This document shows, in pieces, positions 53,669 to 61,107 of a stretch of DNA of 64,000 bases (position 1 is the first letter of the stretch; each line of letters opens with the position of its first letter). Both the position numbers and the translations under genes were made by a program. The notes beneath the pieces are model-generated. The model was not told where the DNA came from, searched no databases, and saw only the letters and a program-made list of their open reading frames with translations. The stretch lies in contig JAZLKZ010000063.1 in the NCBI GenBank assembly GCA_045597845.1, positions 12,409 to 76,408 on the forward strand, in the 5' to 3' direction. This DNA is from Colimorpha sp045597845. Its GTDB lineage: Bacteria > Bacteroidota > Bacteroidia > Bacteroidales > P3.

Positions 53669-54334
53669 TTAATTCTCAATTGAAACAAGGATGACCTTGT
53701 TCCCCTCCACTCGAAACTTGACCTCGTAATTGTAAAAACTCATGCCGTAGATGCGTTCGGGGTCGTGCTGATACTGCGGACGTGGGTCGTGGGCAAGTAT
53801 GTCTAATAGGGGGCTGCGCCACTTATTGGGTATCGTGCCGAGGATTTCTGGATTGCAATCCACTTCCAACAGTTGGTCGGCAGGCTGTGTGGCGAAGCCG
53901 CTGCGTGCGTCGGGGTGTGCGTCGGTGTAGGGCAGATAGGGTTTGATGTCGAGTATGGGCGTGCCGTTCATGAGGTCGGCTCCGCTGATGTTGATTACAG
54001 GACCAAAATCTGCGGTTTGTTCGATGCTGACTATCCTGACGGAGGATAGTCCTATGGGATTGGGTCGGAATGGACTGCGTGTGGCGAATACCCCGACGCG
54101 GCGGTTTCCTCCCAATCGTGGCGGCCTCACGGTGGGCGACCACTCATGCCCTTCCGACTGACTGAAGACCCACACAATCCAAAGGTAGTCGAAGTCTTCC
54201 AGCCCTCGCACTGCTTCTGCAATGCGGTATTCGGGTTCGAAGACGATGCGGGCCGGAACGTCAACGATTCCTGCTTGGCGTGGTATGCCGAATTTTGTAG
54301 GGAATGGGGTTTCGATATGGGCGATGGGACGCAT
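53669..54334 (-). CDS. trmO: tRNA m6t6A methyltransferase TrmO
   Basis: 221 residues from ATG 54334 (an upstream frame to 54385 has a non-conserved basic tail). The family motifs RPIAHIETPFPTKFGIPRQA, LEDFDYLWIVWVF, GVFATRSPFRPNPIGLSSVR and INISGADLMNGTPILDIKPY are all present. It adds a methyl group to t6A37 in threonine tRNA with SAM. With tcdA (29846) it is the second t6A-modifying gene in this window, though the genes are not linked. Confidence 0.93.
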   Translation of the reverse strand: MRPIAHIETPFPTKFGIPRQAGIVDVPARIVFEPEYRIAEAVRGLEDFDYLWIVWVFSQSEGHEWSPTVRPPRLGGNRRVGVFATRSPFRPNPIGLSSVRIVSIEQTADFGPVINISGADLMNGTPILDIKPYLPYTDAHPDARSGFATQPADQLLEVDCNPEILGTIPNKWRSPLLDILAHDPRPQYQHDPERIYGMSFYNYEVKFRVEGNKVILVSIEN

Positions 54335-54392
54335 GGATGGGAAGTTTGAGTTTAACCTTGACCTTGACTTTGATATAGCCACCAATCACTAG

Positions 54393-55079
54393 TCACTTTG
54401 TCGGTTTGATGGTCAAGTAGGGCGCAAGCCAGTAGGCGAGGCTGGTGCTGAGAATGCCTACGCCGGCGCCTGCAAGAACGTCGGTAGTCCAGTGCGCATT
54501 GTTGTAAACGCGCATCACGGCGACGGTTGTCGCTACTGTGTAACCTGCCACGGCGATGTAGGGGTATTTTTTGCCGTATTCGCGTCGTAGAATTTCCGCC
54601 CCAGTGAAAGCCACGGAGGTGTGTCCTGAAGGAAAGCTGATGCTGCCTCCGTTGGGACGTTCTATATTAAATGTGTGTTTTGCTCCGAGAGTGAATGTCG
54701 CCGTGCAAAGATACGAGGCGGCAGTGAGGCAAATGAGGTCTCGATAGTTGTGAACGGATTCCACGCCACATAGTTTCAACGCATAAACCGAAAAGACTGG
54801 CGCATATTGGATATAGTCGTCAAAATGGAGCTTCTTGCGTCCATCGGCTTGTATTGCATCTTGCAAAGTCTCTCGCTGTTCGCTGAGCCAGGAATTGAAT
54901 GTTCCCACGCTGCCGAGGGTGATGAGGGTTGCTGGAGCAATTATGCCACTTGCTTGGAACTGATGCGCTTTTGCACAATAAGATTCTGTTGTACAGTGCG
55001 TTGAGTCGGTGTCTTGGGCTATCCCATGAAAAGGAATCAGAAAGACAATATGCAATAGGATGATGGCTAATTTTTTCAT
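54393..55079 (-). CDS. PAP2 superfamily phosphatase, secreted or membrane-anchored
   Basis: 228 residues from ATG 55079, chosen because it starts a signal peptide (MKKLAIILLHIVFLIPFHGI). The acid-phosphatase motifs are visible: KHTFNIERPNGG (KxxxxxxRP), SFPSGHTSVAF (PSGH) and RVYNNAHWTTDVLAG (RxxxxxHxxxD). Such enzymes dephosphorylate lipid phosphates, for example undecaprenyl pyrophosphate or lipid A. It is between comB and trmO on the same strand. Confidence 0.9.
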   Translation of the reverse strand: MKKLAIILLHIVFLIPFHGIAQDTDSTHCTTESYCAKAHQFQASGIIAPATLITLGSVGTFNSWLSEQRETLQDAIQADGRKKLHFDDYIQYAPVFSVYALKLCGVESVHNYRDLICLTAASYLCTATFTLGAKHTFNIERPNGGSISFPSGHTSVAFTGAEILRREYGKKYPYIAVAGYTVATTVAVMRVYNNAHWTTDVLAGAGVGILSTSLAYWLAPYLTIKPTK

Positions 55080-55101
55080 AGGATAAGTATTGCAAAGGTG
55101 C

Positions 55102-55827
55102 TCATATTGTTCGTAACACTCCATCTATGAGTTCTGGAACCAGGTCTGTGGTGTTCATTTGAAAAGCAAAACGTATGTCGGCATCGCATCCCATGCGGAG
55201 CAGTCTCTGCACGTGAGAAGCACGTTGGCAGTAGGAGTAGCAGTCGCAAGGAAGGCTGTTCCAATAATGAAGTGCCATGGTTGCTGCATCGTTGTGGACT
55301 TTGTATTTCCCGGAAAGTAAAAGCCGGTTGATAAGAGCGCCTGCGAAGAGCGTGTCTTCGATGCTGAAGTCGTTCTCCCAACCCGAGCAAATGATGACGA
55401 GGTCTTGAGGATTGGCGGTGAGCTTGTCGGATAGTGCGGAAATGTTGCTGAAAGCGCCTACGAAGGTATGTATGGCGTCGGTTGCCGTAAGCATGCAACG
55501 TGTGCCGTTGGTGGTGGAGTATGCTATCCGTTTGCCATGTAAATCCATGGTAAGGTATTCGGTAGGTGAGTTTCCGCATTCGGCATTGAATAGTTTTTTG
55601 CCGCCACGTTCGGCTGCCAGCAGATAGCCTTGCTCACGATAGGGTTGCAACTCTTCGAGTGTGGTCAATGGAACGATGGATTCGCAGCCGGCGCAAAAAG
55701 CGGCACATACAGCCGTCGTGGCACGGAGTATATCTACTGCCACCGCATTGTGGGCTGATGTAAGTGTGTGGAAGGGGTAGAGGGTCGGCGAGAGTGAGAC
55801 CTCAATGAAGGAAGGAAGATCGGACAT
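55102..55827 (-). CDS. comB: 2-phosphosulfolactate phosphatase family protein
   Basis: 241 residues. VAVDILRATTAV (with the catalytic Asp-Arg), NSPTEYL, AYSTTNGTRC and VIICSGWENDFSIEDTLFAG are the ComB signature; length is normal. In coenzyme M biosynthesis ComB removes phosphate from 2-phosphosulfolactate. In bacteria lacking coenzyme M the physiological substrate is unclear. It starts 2 bases after the DUF799 gene stop on the same strand, so they are translationally close. Confidence 0.88.
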   Translation of the reverse strand: MSDLPSFIEVSLSPTLYPFHTLTSAHNAVAVDILRATTAVCAAFCAGCESIVPLTTLEELQPYREQGYLLAAERGGKKLFNAECGNSPTEYLTMDLHGKRIAYSTTNGTRCMLTATDAIHTFVGAFSNISALSDKLTANPQDLVIICSGWENDFSIEDTLFAGALINRLLLSGKYKVHNDAATMALHYWNSLPCDCYSYCQRASHVQRLLRMGCDADIRFAFQMNTTDLVPELIDGVLRTI

Positions 55828-55829
55828 AC

Positions 55830-56615
55830 CTATTCAACGAAACATTCTTGTTCGAAGGCTTCGAGACCGGATTTTTCGATTTCGATTTGTCCGTCAACAG
55901 TGAAATAATAGGTGAAGAAAGACTCGTTGGCGTGGATGTAACGGTCTTTCTCGTAGCGGTTGGATGAAGCGCTGAGGGGAAGGTTGCGCAACACATAGTC
56001 GTTCACCTTCTCAACCAGCAGGCAACGCTGCGCTGATCCGTTGTCGAGATTCATCTTTCGGGCGAAAGTCTGGTCGCTATGCAAGGCAACGGGGTCGCCT
56101 TTTGTGTTCAAAGGTATCTGCTTGGTGGCTTTCACCCAAGTGTGCATGAGGTCGGTGTTGCTCTTGGTAGAACGCAGTTGATATTCTACAAAAACAGACC
56201 ATTCTCCATTCTTGTCAATCCAGCGGTGAATGGTGGTCAGCAAAATGGCGTCGATGCCGAAACGGGTGTTGTATTCGCTGATGTCCATGTCGCGCAGATG
56301 TTTGAAATTGTGCTCGGTGCTGGCGATAATCTGTTCTGAGGCCTCCGGTCCGATAACATAATAGCCTTGATTGGTGAGCGCTGAGGGCAAGGTTTGGTAG
56401 AGATATACTGCCGCCGTTCCAATCTCATTGTTGAAAGAAACGTCCTTTTGATAGACGTTGCCTTTGCGAGGTGCGTTGTCTTGCAGCGGCGCCAAGAAGA
56501 TTGTAAGCGGTTTCTCGTCAAAAATGCCGCTATAGCGTGATATTTTTTTCTCGCTCTTGCAGGCTCCAAAGAGTACTATGGCACAAAGCAAGAATGGTAT
56601 AAAGATGCGCTTCAT
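55830..56615 (-). CDS. DUF799 (GNA1162-like) lipoprotein
   Basis: 261 residues with a lipobox (LFGACKS, Cys near residue 19). The mature part IFLAPLQDNAPRKGNVYQKD, with QTLPSALTNQGYYVIGPEAS and FGIDAILLTTIHRWIDK, matches DUF799/GNA1162 lipoproteins. In other bacteria these are encoded next to DUF4810 and CsgG-like lipoproteins. Here the DUF4810 gene lies 62 bases upstream, while no CsgG-type gene is present. Probably an outer-membrane-associated component. Confidence 0.8.
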   Translation of the reverse strand: MKRIFIPFLLCAIVLFGACKSEKKISRYSGIFDEKPLTIFLAPLQDNAPRKGNVYQKDVSFNNEIGTAAVYLYQTLPSALTNQGYYVIGPEASEQIIASTEHNFKHLRDMDISEYNTRFGIDAILLTTIHRWIDKNGEWSVFVEYQLRSTKSNTDLMHTWVKATKQIPLNTKGDPVALHSDQTFARKMNLDNGSAQRCLLVEKVNDYVLRNLPLSASSNRYEKDRYIHANESFFTYYFTVDGQIEIEKSGLEAFEQECFVE

Positions 56616-56677
56616 TTTGGGTTTAATATTTGGAGATTAGAAGATTGGAGGGATTGATGGTGTTGTTCTTCTTGCTG

Positions 56678-57517
56678 CTATTTTGAGGTTCTTTCTTGTT
56701 CGCGTTGACGCTGCAAGGCTTCACGTTCTTCCTCGCGTTGCTTTTTCAGGGCTTCTCGTTGCTCTTCTCGTTGCTTTTGTAGAGCCTCACGTTCTTGTTC
56801 GCGCTGTTCTCTCATCGCTTCGCGCTCTTTCTCGCGCTGCTTTTGCAAGGCTTTGCGCTCTTTTTCTTTTTGTTTGCGAAGCTGTTTCTTCTCTTTTTCT
56901 TCTTGTTTCTTTAGTTGCTTTTTCTGTTTTTCGAGCGCTTTCTTTGTCATTTCGCGCTGTTCCCGTTCTTGTTCGCGTGCGCGCTTTAACTCCTCGCGCT
57001 GGGCTTCGCGGTCCATCTTCATTTCCTCGCGCTCCTCTTTGGTGAGTTTCACGGGTTCTTCTAATACCGTTTCCTCCACTTGTGGGTTGGCTGCGTTGTC
57101 GGCTTCTTCAAGGCTCACAAAGTCGATGTCCACATCGCCACCCAAGGTGTCGGTTACGAATTCGGGCAGCAAATGTAGCTTGAGTTGGCGGACATATTTC
57201 GCTGAGCTGGGATAGGTCTTTACTTCGTTGTTGAACATCTTGTTGGCTTCGGCACGATGGCCTAGTTTCACCAATGTTACGGCATAGTCGGCAAACAGAC
57301 CTGGCTCTACAACTCCCATGGCTTTGTTGTTGTTGATGGCGGCTGCATAGGCTTTTGACAACTCGATGAGGTTGTGGTTGGTTGGGCGTTGCTGGTACTC
57401 CAACAGTATTTGGGAACTGTTGTTGAGATAGTGCTGATTGGCGCATCCTGCCAACAAGGCGCATCCCAATAGGGCGAGAACGGTTTTTATCTGTCTCATA
57501 TTGTTGTATTTTTTCAT
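56678..57517 (-). CDS. DUF4810 lipoprotein with long charged helical tail
   Basis: About 279 residues from ATG 57517 (57499 also possible). A lipobox (LLAGCANQ) precedes a DUF4810-like domain of about 120 residues (LLEYQQRPTNHNLIELSKAY, FADYAVTLVKLGHRAEANKM, KTYPSSAKYVRQLKLHLLPE). From about residue 155 to the end the sequence is nearly all Glu, Arg, Lys and Gln in repeats such as EREALQKQREE, a predicted single alpha helix or coiled coil of about 120 residues, roughly 18 nm if extended. DUF4810 proteins without this tail accompany GNA1162. The tail may span the periplasm. Confidence 0.72.
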   Translation of the reverse strand: MKKYNNMRQIKTVLALLGCALLAGCANQHYLNNSSQILLEYQQRPTNHNLIELSKAYAAAINNNKAMGVVEPGLFADYAVTLVKLGHRAEANKMFNNEVKTYPSSAKYVRQLKLHLLPEFVTDTLGGDVDIDFVSLEEADNAANPQVEETVLEEPVKLTKEEREEMKMDREAQREELKRAREQEREQREMTKKALEKQKKQLKKQEEKEKKQLRKQKEKERKALQKQREKEREAMREQREQEREALQKQREEQREALKKQREEEREALQRQREQERTSK

Positions 57518-57524
57518 AATAAAA

Positions 57525-57897
57525 AACGACAACCGATAAGCCGGGTTCTGTTACGGTCCGAAGGCCGCATTCTATCATTAATCTAGGGTCGTTGTCGCCA
57601 ACGATCTCAATCAACCTACCCCCCGACAACGGGCGAGCCTGCCCTTGACTGCCGGTATATTTGGTTTTTCAACCCATAAGGTTTACCATCGCTCGACATC
57701 ACTGCCGTGCGTCGTGAGCTCTTGCCTCGCGGTTGCACCCTTACCAGACTTTGCTGCCTGGCGGTTTGGTTTCTGTGGCACTCTCTGTGACGTTGCACTT
57801 GCGCACAACGCCCCTTCCCGTTAGGAAGTATGGTGGCTCGTGTTGCCCGGACTTTCCTCCTGCCTCGCGGCCGGCGATAGAATGATTGCCGTTTTCA
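57525..57897 (-). ncRNA. rnpB: RNase P RNA (class A)
   Basis: On the minus strand the 5' part has GAGGAAAGTCCGGGC and the 3' part ACAGAACCCGGCTTATCGG, the universal RNase P core. The P1 helix is formed by AAAACGGCAATC at the 5' end and GGTTGTCGTTTT at the 3' end. A T tract ends the RNA. Length is about 373 bases. It is the catalytic subunit that matures tRNA 5' ends. Confidence 0.96.
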
Positions 57898-57902
57898 GCT
57901 TG

Positions 57903-57910
57903 CAAAATTA
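57903..57910 (-). promoter_or_regulatory. -7 box of the rnpB promoter
   Basis: Minus-strand TAATTTTG just before the start of the RNase P RNA. Confidence 0.65.
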
Positions 57911-58007
57911 CAAAAAACATTTCACTTTTTTATAAATATGTTTCAAGTTTTAAATTTTAAGGTGATTTTTGAATTTTCTTTTCTTCAAATCTCCAAATTT
58001 TTTTTCA

Positions 58008-58015
58008 TATCTTTG
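58008..58015 (+). promoter_or_regulatory. -7 box of the first ECF sigma operon
   Basis: TATCTTTG, 35 bases before ATG 58051, divergent from rnpB. Confidence 0.6.
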
Positions 58016-58050
58016 CAACATAATTCTATTTCTGTGTGTCATTATAAGTG

Positions 58051-58560
58051 ATGACTGATACAAAAAAATTGGTTGAAGAGTGTCTGAAACAGGATCCGAG
58101 GGCTCAGAAAACGCTCTACGACACCTATGCGCCTATGATGTTGGGTGTTTGTATGCGTTATGCCCGTTCTCGGGAAGCCGCCGAAGATACGCTTCACGAT
58201 GCTTTTGTGAAGGTCTTCGCAAAATTGCATACCCTGCGCAATAAGGTTGCGTTGGAGGACTGGATCTACCACATCGTGATCTATACCGCCATCAATAATG
58301 TCAAGCGTGAACGTTGGCATTTTGAGGCTGTCGAGGTTGATGCCGTGGAGTTGGATTACAGTCCTTACGACGTTTCCGAATTGTTGGAGGTTATTCAAAC
58401 GCTCCCTGCCGTTTATCGTACGGTGTTTAACTTGCGGGAGGTGGAAGGGTATGATTATAAAGAAATTGCCAAGATGCTCAAGCTAAACGAAAATTCGGTG
58501 AGAAGTATCTTGTTCAGGGCCAAGAAAATGTTGAAAGAAAAATTGACAAGACATGAATAA
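58051..58560 (+). CDS. ECF RNA polymerase sigma factor
   Basis: 169 residues from ATG 58051 (a GTG three bases earlier is less likely). Sigma region 2 is RYARSREAAEDTLHDAFVKV, with the -10 contact region after it; region 4 is LPAVYRTVFNLREVEGYDYK with EIAKMLKLNENSVRSILFRA as the helix-turn-helix. It directs RNA polymerase to a small set of promoters. The 3' end overlaps by 8 bases the gene of a membrane protein that probably acts as its anti-sigma partner. Confidence 0.92.
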   Translation: MTDTKKLVEECLKQDPRAQKTLYDTYAPMMLGVCMRYARSREAAEDTLHDAFVKVFAKLHTLRNKVALEDWIYHIVIYTAINNVKRERWHFEAVEVDAVELDYSPYDVSELLEVIQTLPAVYRTVFNLREVEGYDYKEIAKMLKLNENSVRSILFRAKKMLKEKLTRHE

Positions 58561-59443
58561 TTTGGAAGATTTGAAAAAAGTGAAGGTTGAACCTTCGAAG
58601 GAAGTGTGGAACAAGGTTGAAAAAACTTTGCGTAGGAGAAAGATTTTGCGTCGCTCTGCCGTTGCTGCGACTGTGGTTGCTGTAGTTGTACCTGTAGTGT
58701 TGTTGTTGGCGGACATTGTTGCGCCTCAAATCGACAAATCGACAAATCAACCAACCGGCAATCCTCAAAAGGAAACCGTTGTCGCTCATGCTGCCGTTTT
58801 GGAGAAATTGACAGACAAAATATTAGATGATTCCGCAATTGAGGCAACAATGCAACAAAGTGTCAATTCTACAACTCAAGGTGTAGTAAACCAATCGGTT
58901 GCTTCTGTTTTGAAATCGACGGATGAGGCTGTGGCAGAAGTGAATGTGGTGGAACCCAATACCACAACGTCTGCGGTAACGCCTCGTCAGCAGGAAAAAG
59001 CAGTTCCGCAAAAGAATGTCCAAACGGTTGATCGTTATGCGTCTGCGGCGACAAAGTCCCAAACTGAGAATGCGCCGTCGAGTGGTGCTTCAGAGGTGGC
59101 CTCGGTTCGCGAGGAAAAGAAATCCGAAACCATCGGTTCCAAGTCGCCCGAATTGCCTTCGGAAAGTGTGCTTACAATACCTAATGTTGTATTGCCCAGC
59201 GACGATAATGTCGAAAACCGAGTTTTTGCGATTCATTCCGATTCCCCGCTTACCGCATATCGCCTTTTCATCTACAATCGTGGAGGACGATTGGTGTTTC
59301 AAACCACCGATATCAACAACTCGTGGGATTGCACGCACAATGGAGAGGCTGTACAGCAAGGCACTTACGTCTATGTTATCCAGTACAGCGACTGCAACGG
59401 CAAGCCCTTTGTAAAAAAAGGAACCGTCACGGTAATTCGCTAA
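58553..59443 (+). CDS. Anti-sigma-like membrane protein ending in a CHU_C-like domain
   Basis: 296 residues. An N-terminal part of about 35 residues with a basic region (LRRRKILRRSA) precedes one membrane helix (AVAATVVAVVVPVVLLLADI), as in Bacteroidota anti-sigma factors. A long polar linker rich in Ser, Thr and Val follows (~70-215). The last 75 residues (YRLFIYNRGGRLVFQTTDIN, NSWDC, GEAVQQGTYVYVIQY, VKKGTVTVIR) match the gliding-motility/type IX CHU_C C-terminal domain. The PNGDGxND lead-in is replaced by a shorter segment. The protein overlaps the sigma gene by 8 bases. It likely senses something in the periplasm. Confidence 0.75.
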   Translation: MNNLEDLKKVKVEPSKEVWNKVEKTLRRRKILRRSAVAATVVAVVVPVVLLLADIVAPQIDKSTNQPTGNPQKETVVAHAAVLEKLTDKILDDSAIEATMQQSVNSTTQGVVNQSVASVLKSTDEAVAEVNVVEPNTTTSAVTPRQQEKAVPQKNVQTVDRYASAATKSQTENAPSSGASEVASVREEKKSETIGSKSPELPSESVLTIPNVVLPSDDNVENRVFAIHSDSPLTAYRLFIYNRGGRLVFQTTDINNSWDCTHNGEAVQQGTYVYVIQYSDCNGKPFVKKGTVTVIR

Positions 59444-59518
59444 AAAAAACGCAGGATGGGTGATTTTCACTTAAATACACCCAACATCCGAACTTGTTAA
59501 CTTATAACTCTAAACTAA

Positions 59519-60358
59519 ATGAAATACATTGGTGCGCACGTGAGTGCAAGTGGTGGTGTTTCCAATGCTATCTTGGCTGCCGAAGCCATAGGGGCGAATG
59601 CTTTCGCCCTTTTTACGCGTAATCAGCGCTCTTGGGTGAGCAAGCCGCTTTCCAACGAGGAAATTCACGCTTTCAAGACTTTGCTTGCAGACCGTGGTTT
59701 CGACCCTCGTTATGTGTTGCCTCACGACAGTTACTTGATTAATTTGGGTTGCCCTGACGAGGAAAATCTGCAGAAGTCGCGTGCCGCATTCCTCGACGAA
59801 CTGCAACGCTGCGACCAACTGGGGTTGCCGTTGATGAATTTCCATCCAGGCAGCCATCTCAACAAAATCAGTGAGGAGGAATGTCTCGACCAGATAGCGC
59901 AGGAAATCAACAAAGCGTTGGATCAGACAGAACAGGTGACGGCAGTTATCGAGAACACCGCAGGGCAAGGCTCCAATCTGGGCTTCAAATTCTCGCAGAT
60001 CGCACGCATCATCTCGGGCGTGAACGACAAGAGTAGGGTGGGGGTCTGTATCGACACTTGCCACACCTTTGCCGCAGGCTATGACCTCAGCACTGATATG
60101 GGCTACGACTTCACTTTCGAGGAGTTTGACAGAGAAATCGGTTTTGGCTATCTGAAAGCCATTCACATGAACGACAGCAAGAAAGGAGTCGGCTCCAAGG
60201 TGGATAGACACGAAACCTTGGGCAACGGATGCATTGGCAAGGCTTTCTTTGAACGATTCATGAAAGACCCTCGTTTCGACAATATGCCTATCATTCTCGA
60301 AACTCCCGACCCCACAATCTGGGTGCAAGAGATCGCCTGGCTGAGAAGCCTCGAGTAA
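59519..60358 (+). CDS. nfo: Endonuclease IV (apurinic/apyrimidinic)
   Basis: 279 residues. Zinc-site motifs of the AP endonuclease 2 TIM barrel are visible: YIGAHVSASGG (with His), LMNFHPGSH, AVIENTAGQGSNLG (Glu), GVCIDTCHTFAAGYD, LKAIHMNDSKKGVGSKVDRH and ILETPDP. It repairs abasic sites. It stands between the two sigma loci and is probably transcribed on its own. Confidence 0.95.
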   Translation: MKYIGAHVSASGGVSNAILAAEAIGANAFALFTRNQRSWVSKPLSNEEIHAFKTLLADRGFDPRYVLPHDSYLINLGCPDEENLQKSRAAFLDELQRCDQLGLPLMNFHPGSHLNKISEEECLDQIAQEINKALDQTEQVTAVIENTAGQGSNLGFKFSQIARIISGVNDKSRVGVCIDTCHTFAAGYDLSTDMGYDFTFEEFDREIGFGYLKAIHMNDSKKGVGSKVDRHETLGNGCIGKAFFERFMKDPRFDNMPIILETPDPTIWVQEIAWLRSLE

Positions 60359-60397
60359 TCAATCGTAGAGCCTAATCAACATTATAACCTAATCTTC

Positions 60398-60847
60398 ATG
60401 AAAAAAAACTTTCTTTTGGGTTTTGTCGTCGTGGTGTTGCTTGTTGCATGTAGCAAGGATCCCGAAGATGTCATTGTGGGAACTTGGTACAATACCGACA
60501 ATACCACGGAACATAGAGTATTCATGTTGGATGGCGAAGTGGTTTCTGATGAAAGTTTCCCACTTCCCGACGCAACCATAGAATGGGATTTCAGGGAAGG
60601 TGGTGCCTTGTATGTGTTTGATTCAAGATGTAATACGGTAGGTCCTGTGTCTTATAGGTATTCCGTCAACGATGATTATGTTTCGGTTTTCATGCCTGAT
60701 GGAAATTCGGAAATATATGAGTTCCGGCGTGTCAGGAAAAAAGAAATGGTGCTGGAACAAAGACCTGTAGCATTTGTGGATTCTACAACCGTGCCTAGAC
60801 GGGTTTGCATTACCGACGGACATTTCGTATTCTCGAAAAAACGCTGA
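60398..60847 (+). CDS. Small lipoprotein of unknown function
   Basis: 149 residues. A signal peptide with lipobox (VVLLVACSK) is followed by VGTWYNTDNTTEHRVFMLDG and several short strands, like the lipocalin-type small lipoproteins of Bacteroidota. The WY pair after VGTW and repeated Gly-Asp turns fit a small beta barrel; family not secure. It is downstream of nfo by 39 bases. Confidence 0.6.
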   Translation: MKKNFLLGFVVVVLLVACSKDPEDVIVGTWYNTDNTTEHRVFMLDGEVVSDESFPLPDATIEWDFREGGALYVFDSRCNTVGPVSYRYSVNDDYVSVFMPDGNSEIYEFRRVRKKEMVLEQRPVAFVDSTTVPRRVCITDGHFVFSKKR

Positions 60848-60909
60848 CATGCTGCAAACTGAACCCAGTTTCAGCTTTCGCAAGTTCGCATAAGCTATGC
60901 CAGTCCTAT

Positions 60910-60949
60910 ATATAACAAGCTCAAAGCTGTAGCGTTGAGCTTGTTATAT
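60910..60949 (+). terminator. Perfect 15-bp hairpin after the lipoprotein
   Basis: ATATAACAAGCTCAA (60910-60924) pairs with TTGAGCTTGTTATAT (60935-60949), with an inner GCT/AGC. No long T run follows, so it may be a weak terminator or an RNA stabiliser. Confidence 0.6.
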
Positions 60950-60956
60950 TTTCACA

Positions 60957-61044
60957 GAGGCAAAAGAAAGTCTGTAACTTTCTGCAAGCCGAGCGCAGCA
61001 TCGAACTTGCTCGAATGATGCCGAGGCGCAAGAAAGTCTGTAAC
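60957..61044 (+). repeat. Pair of 22-base direct repeats with a central dyad
   Basis: GAGGCAAAAGAAAGTCTGTAAC (first 60957-60978, second 61023-61044, 20 of 22 identical) flank a 44-base core with GCATC/GATGC and TCGAA/TCGAA elements. It is upstream of the second sigma locus. It could be a small mobile or REP-like sequence. Confidence 0.45.
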
Positions 61045-61107
61045 ATTTTCCACTTTTTGCAGACATATATACAGAGACTACACAACTAATAACACTATAG
61101 CGATAAT

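Noticed and set aside
60957..61044. Two direct repeats considered as a CRISPR array
   Set aside because: Only two copies with a 44-base interval, no similarity to the repeat at 9202 and no match to the tracrRNA anti-repeat.
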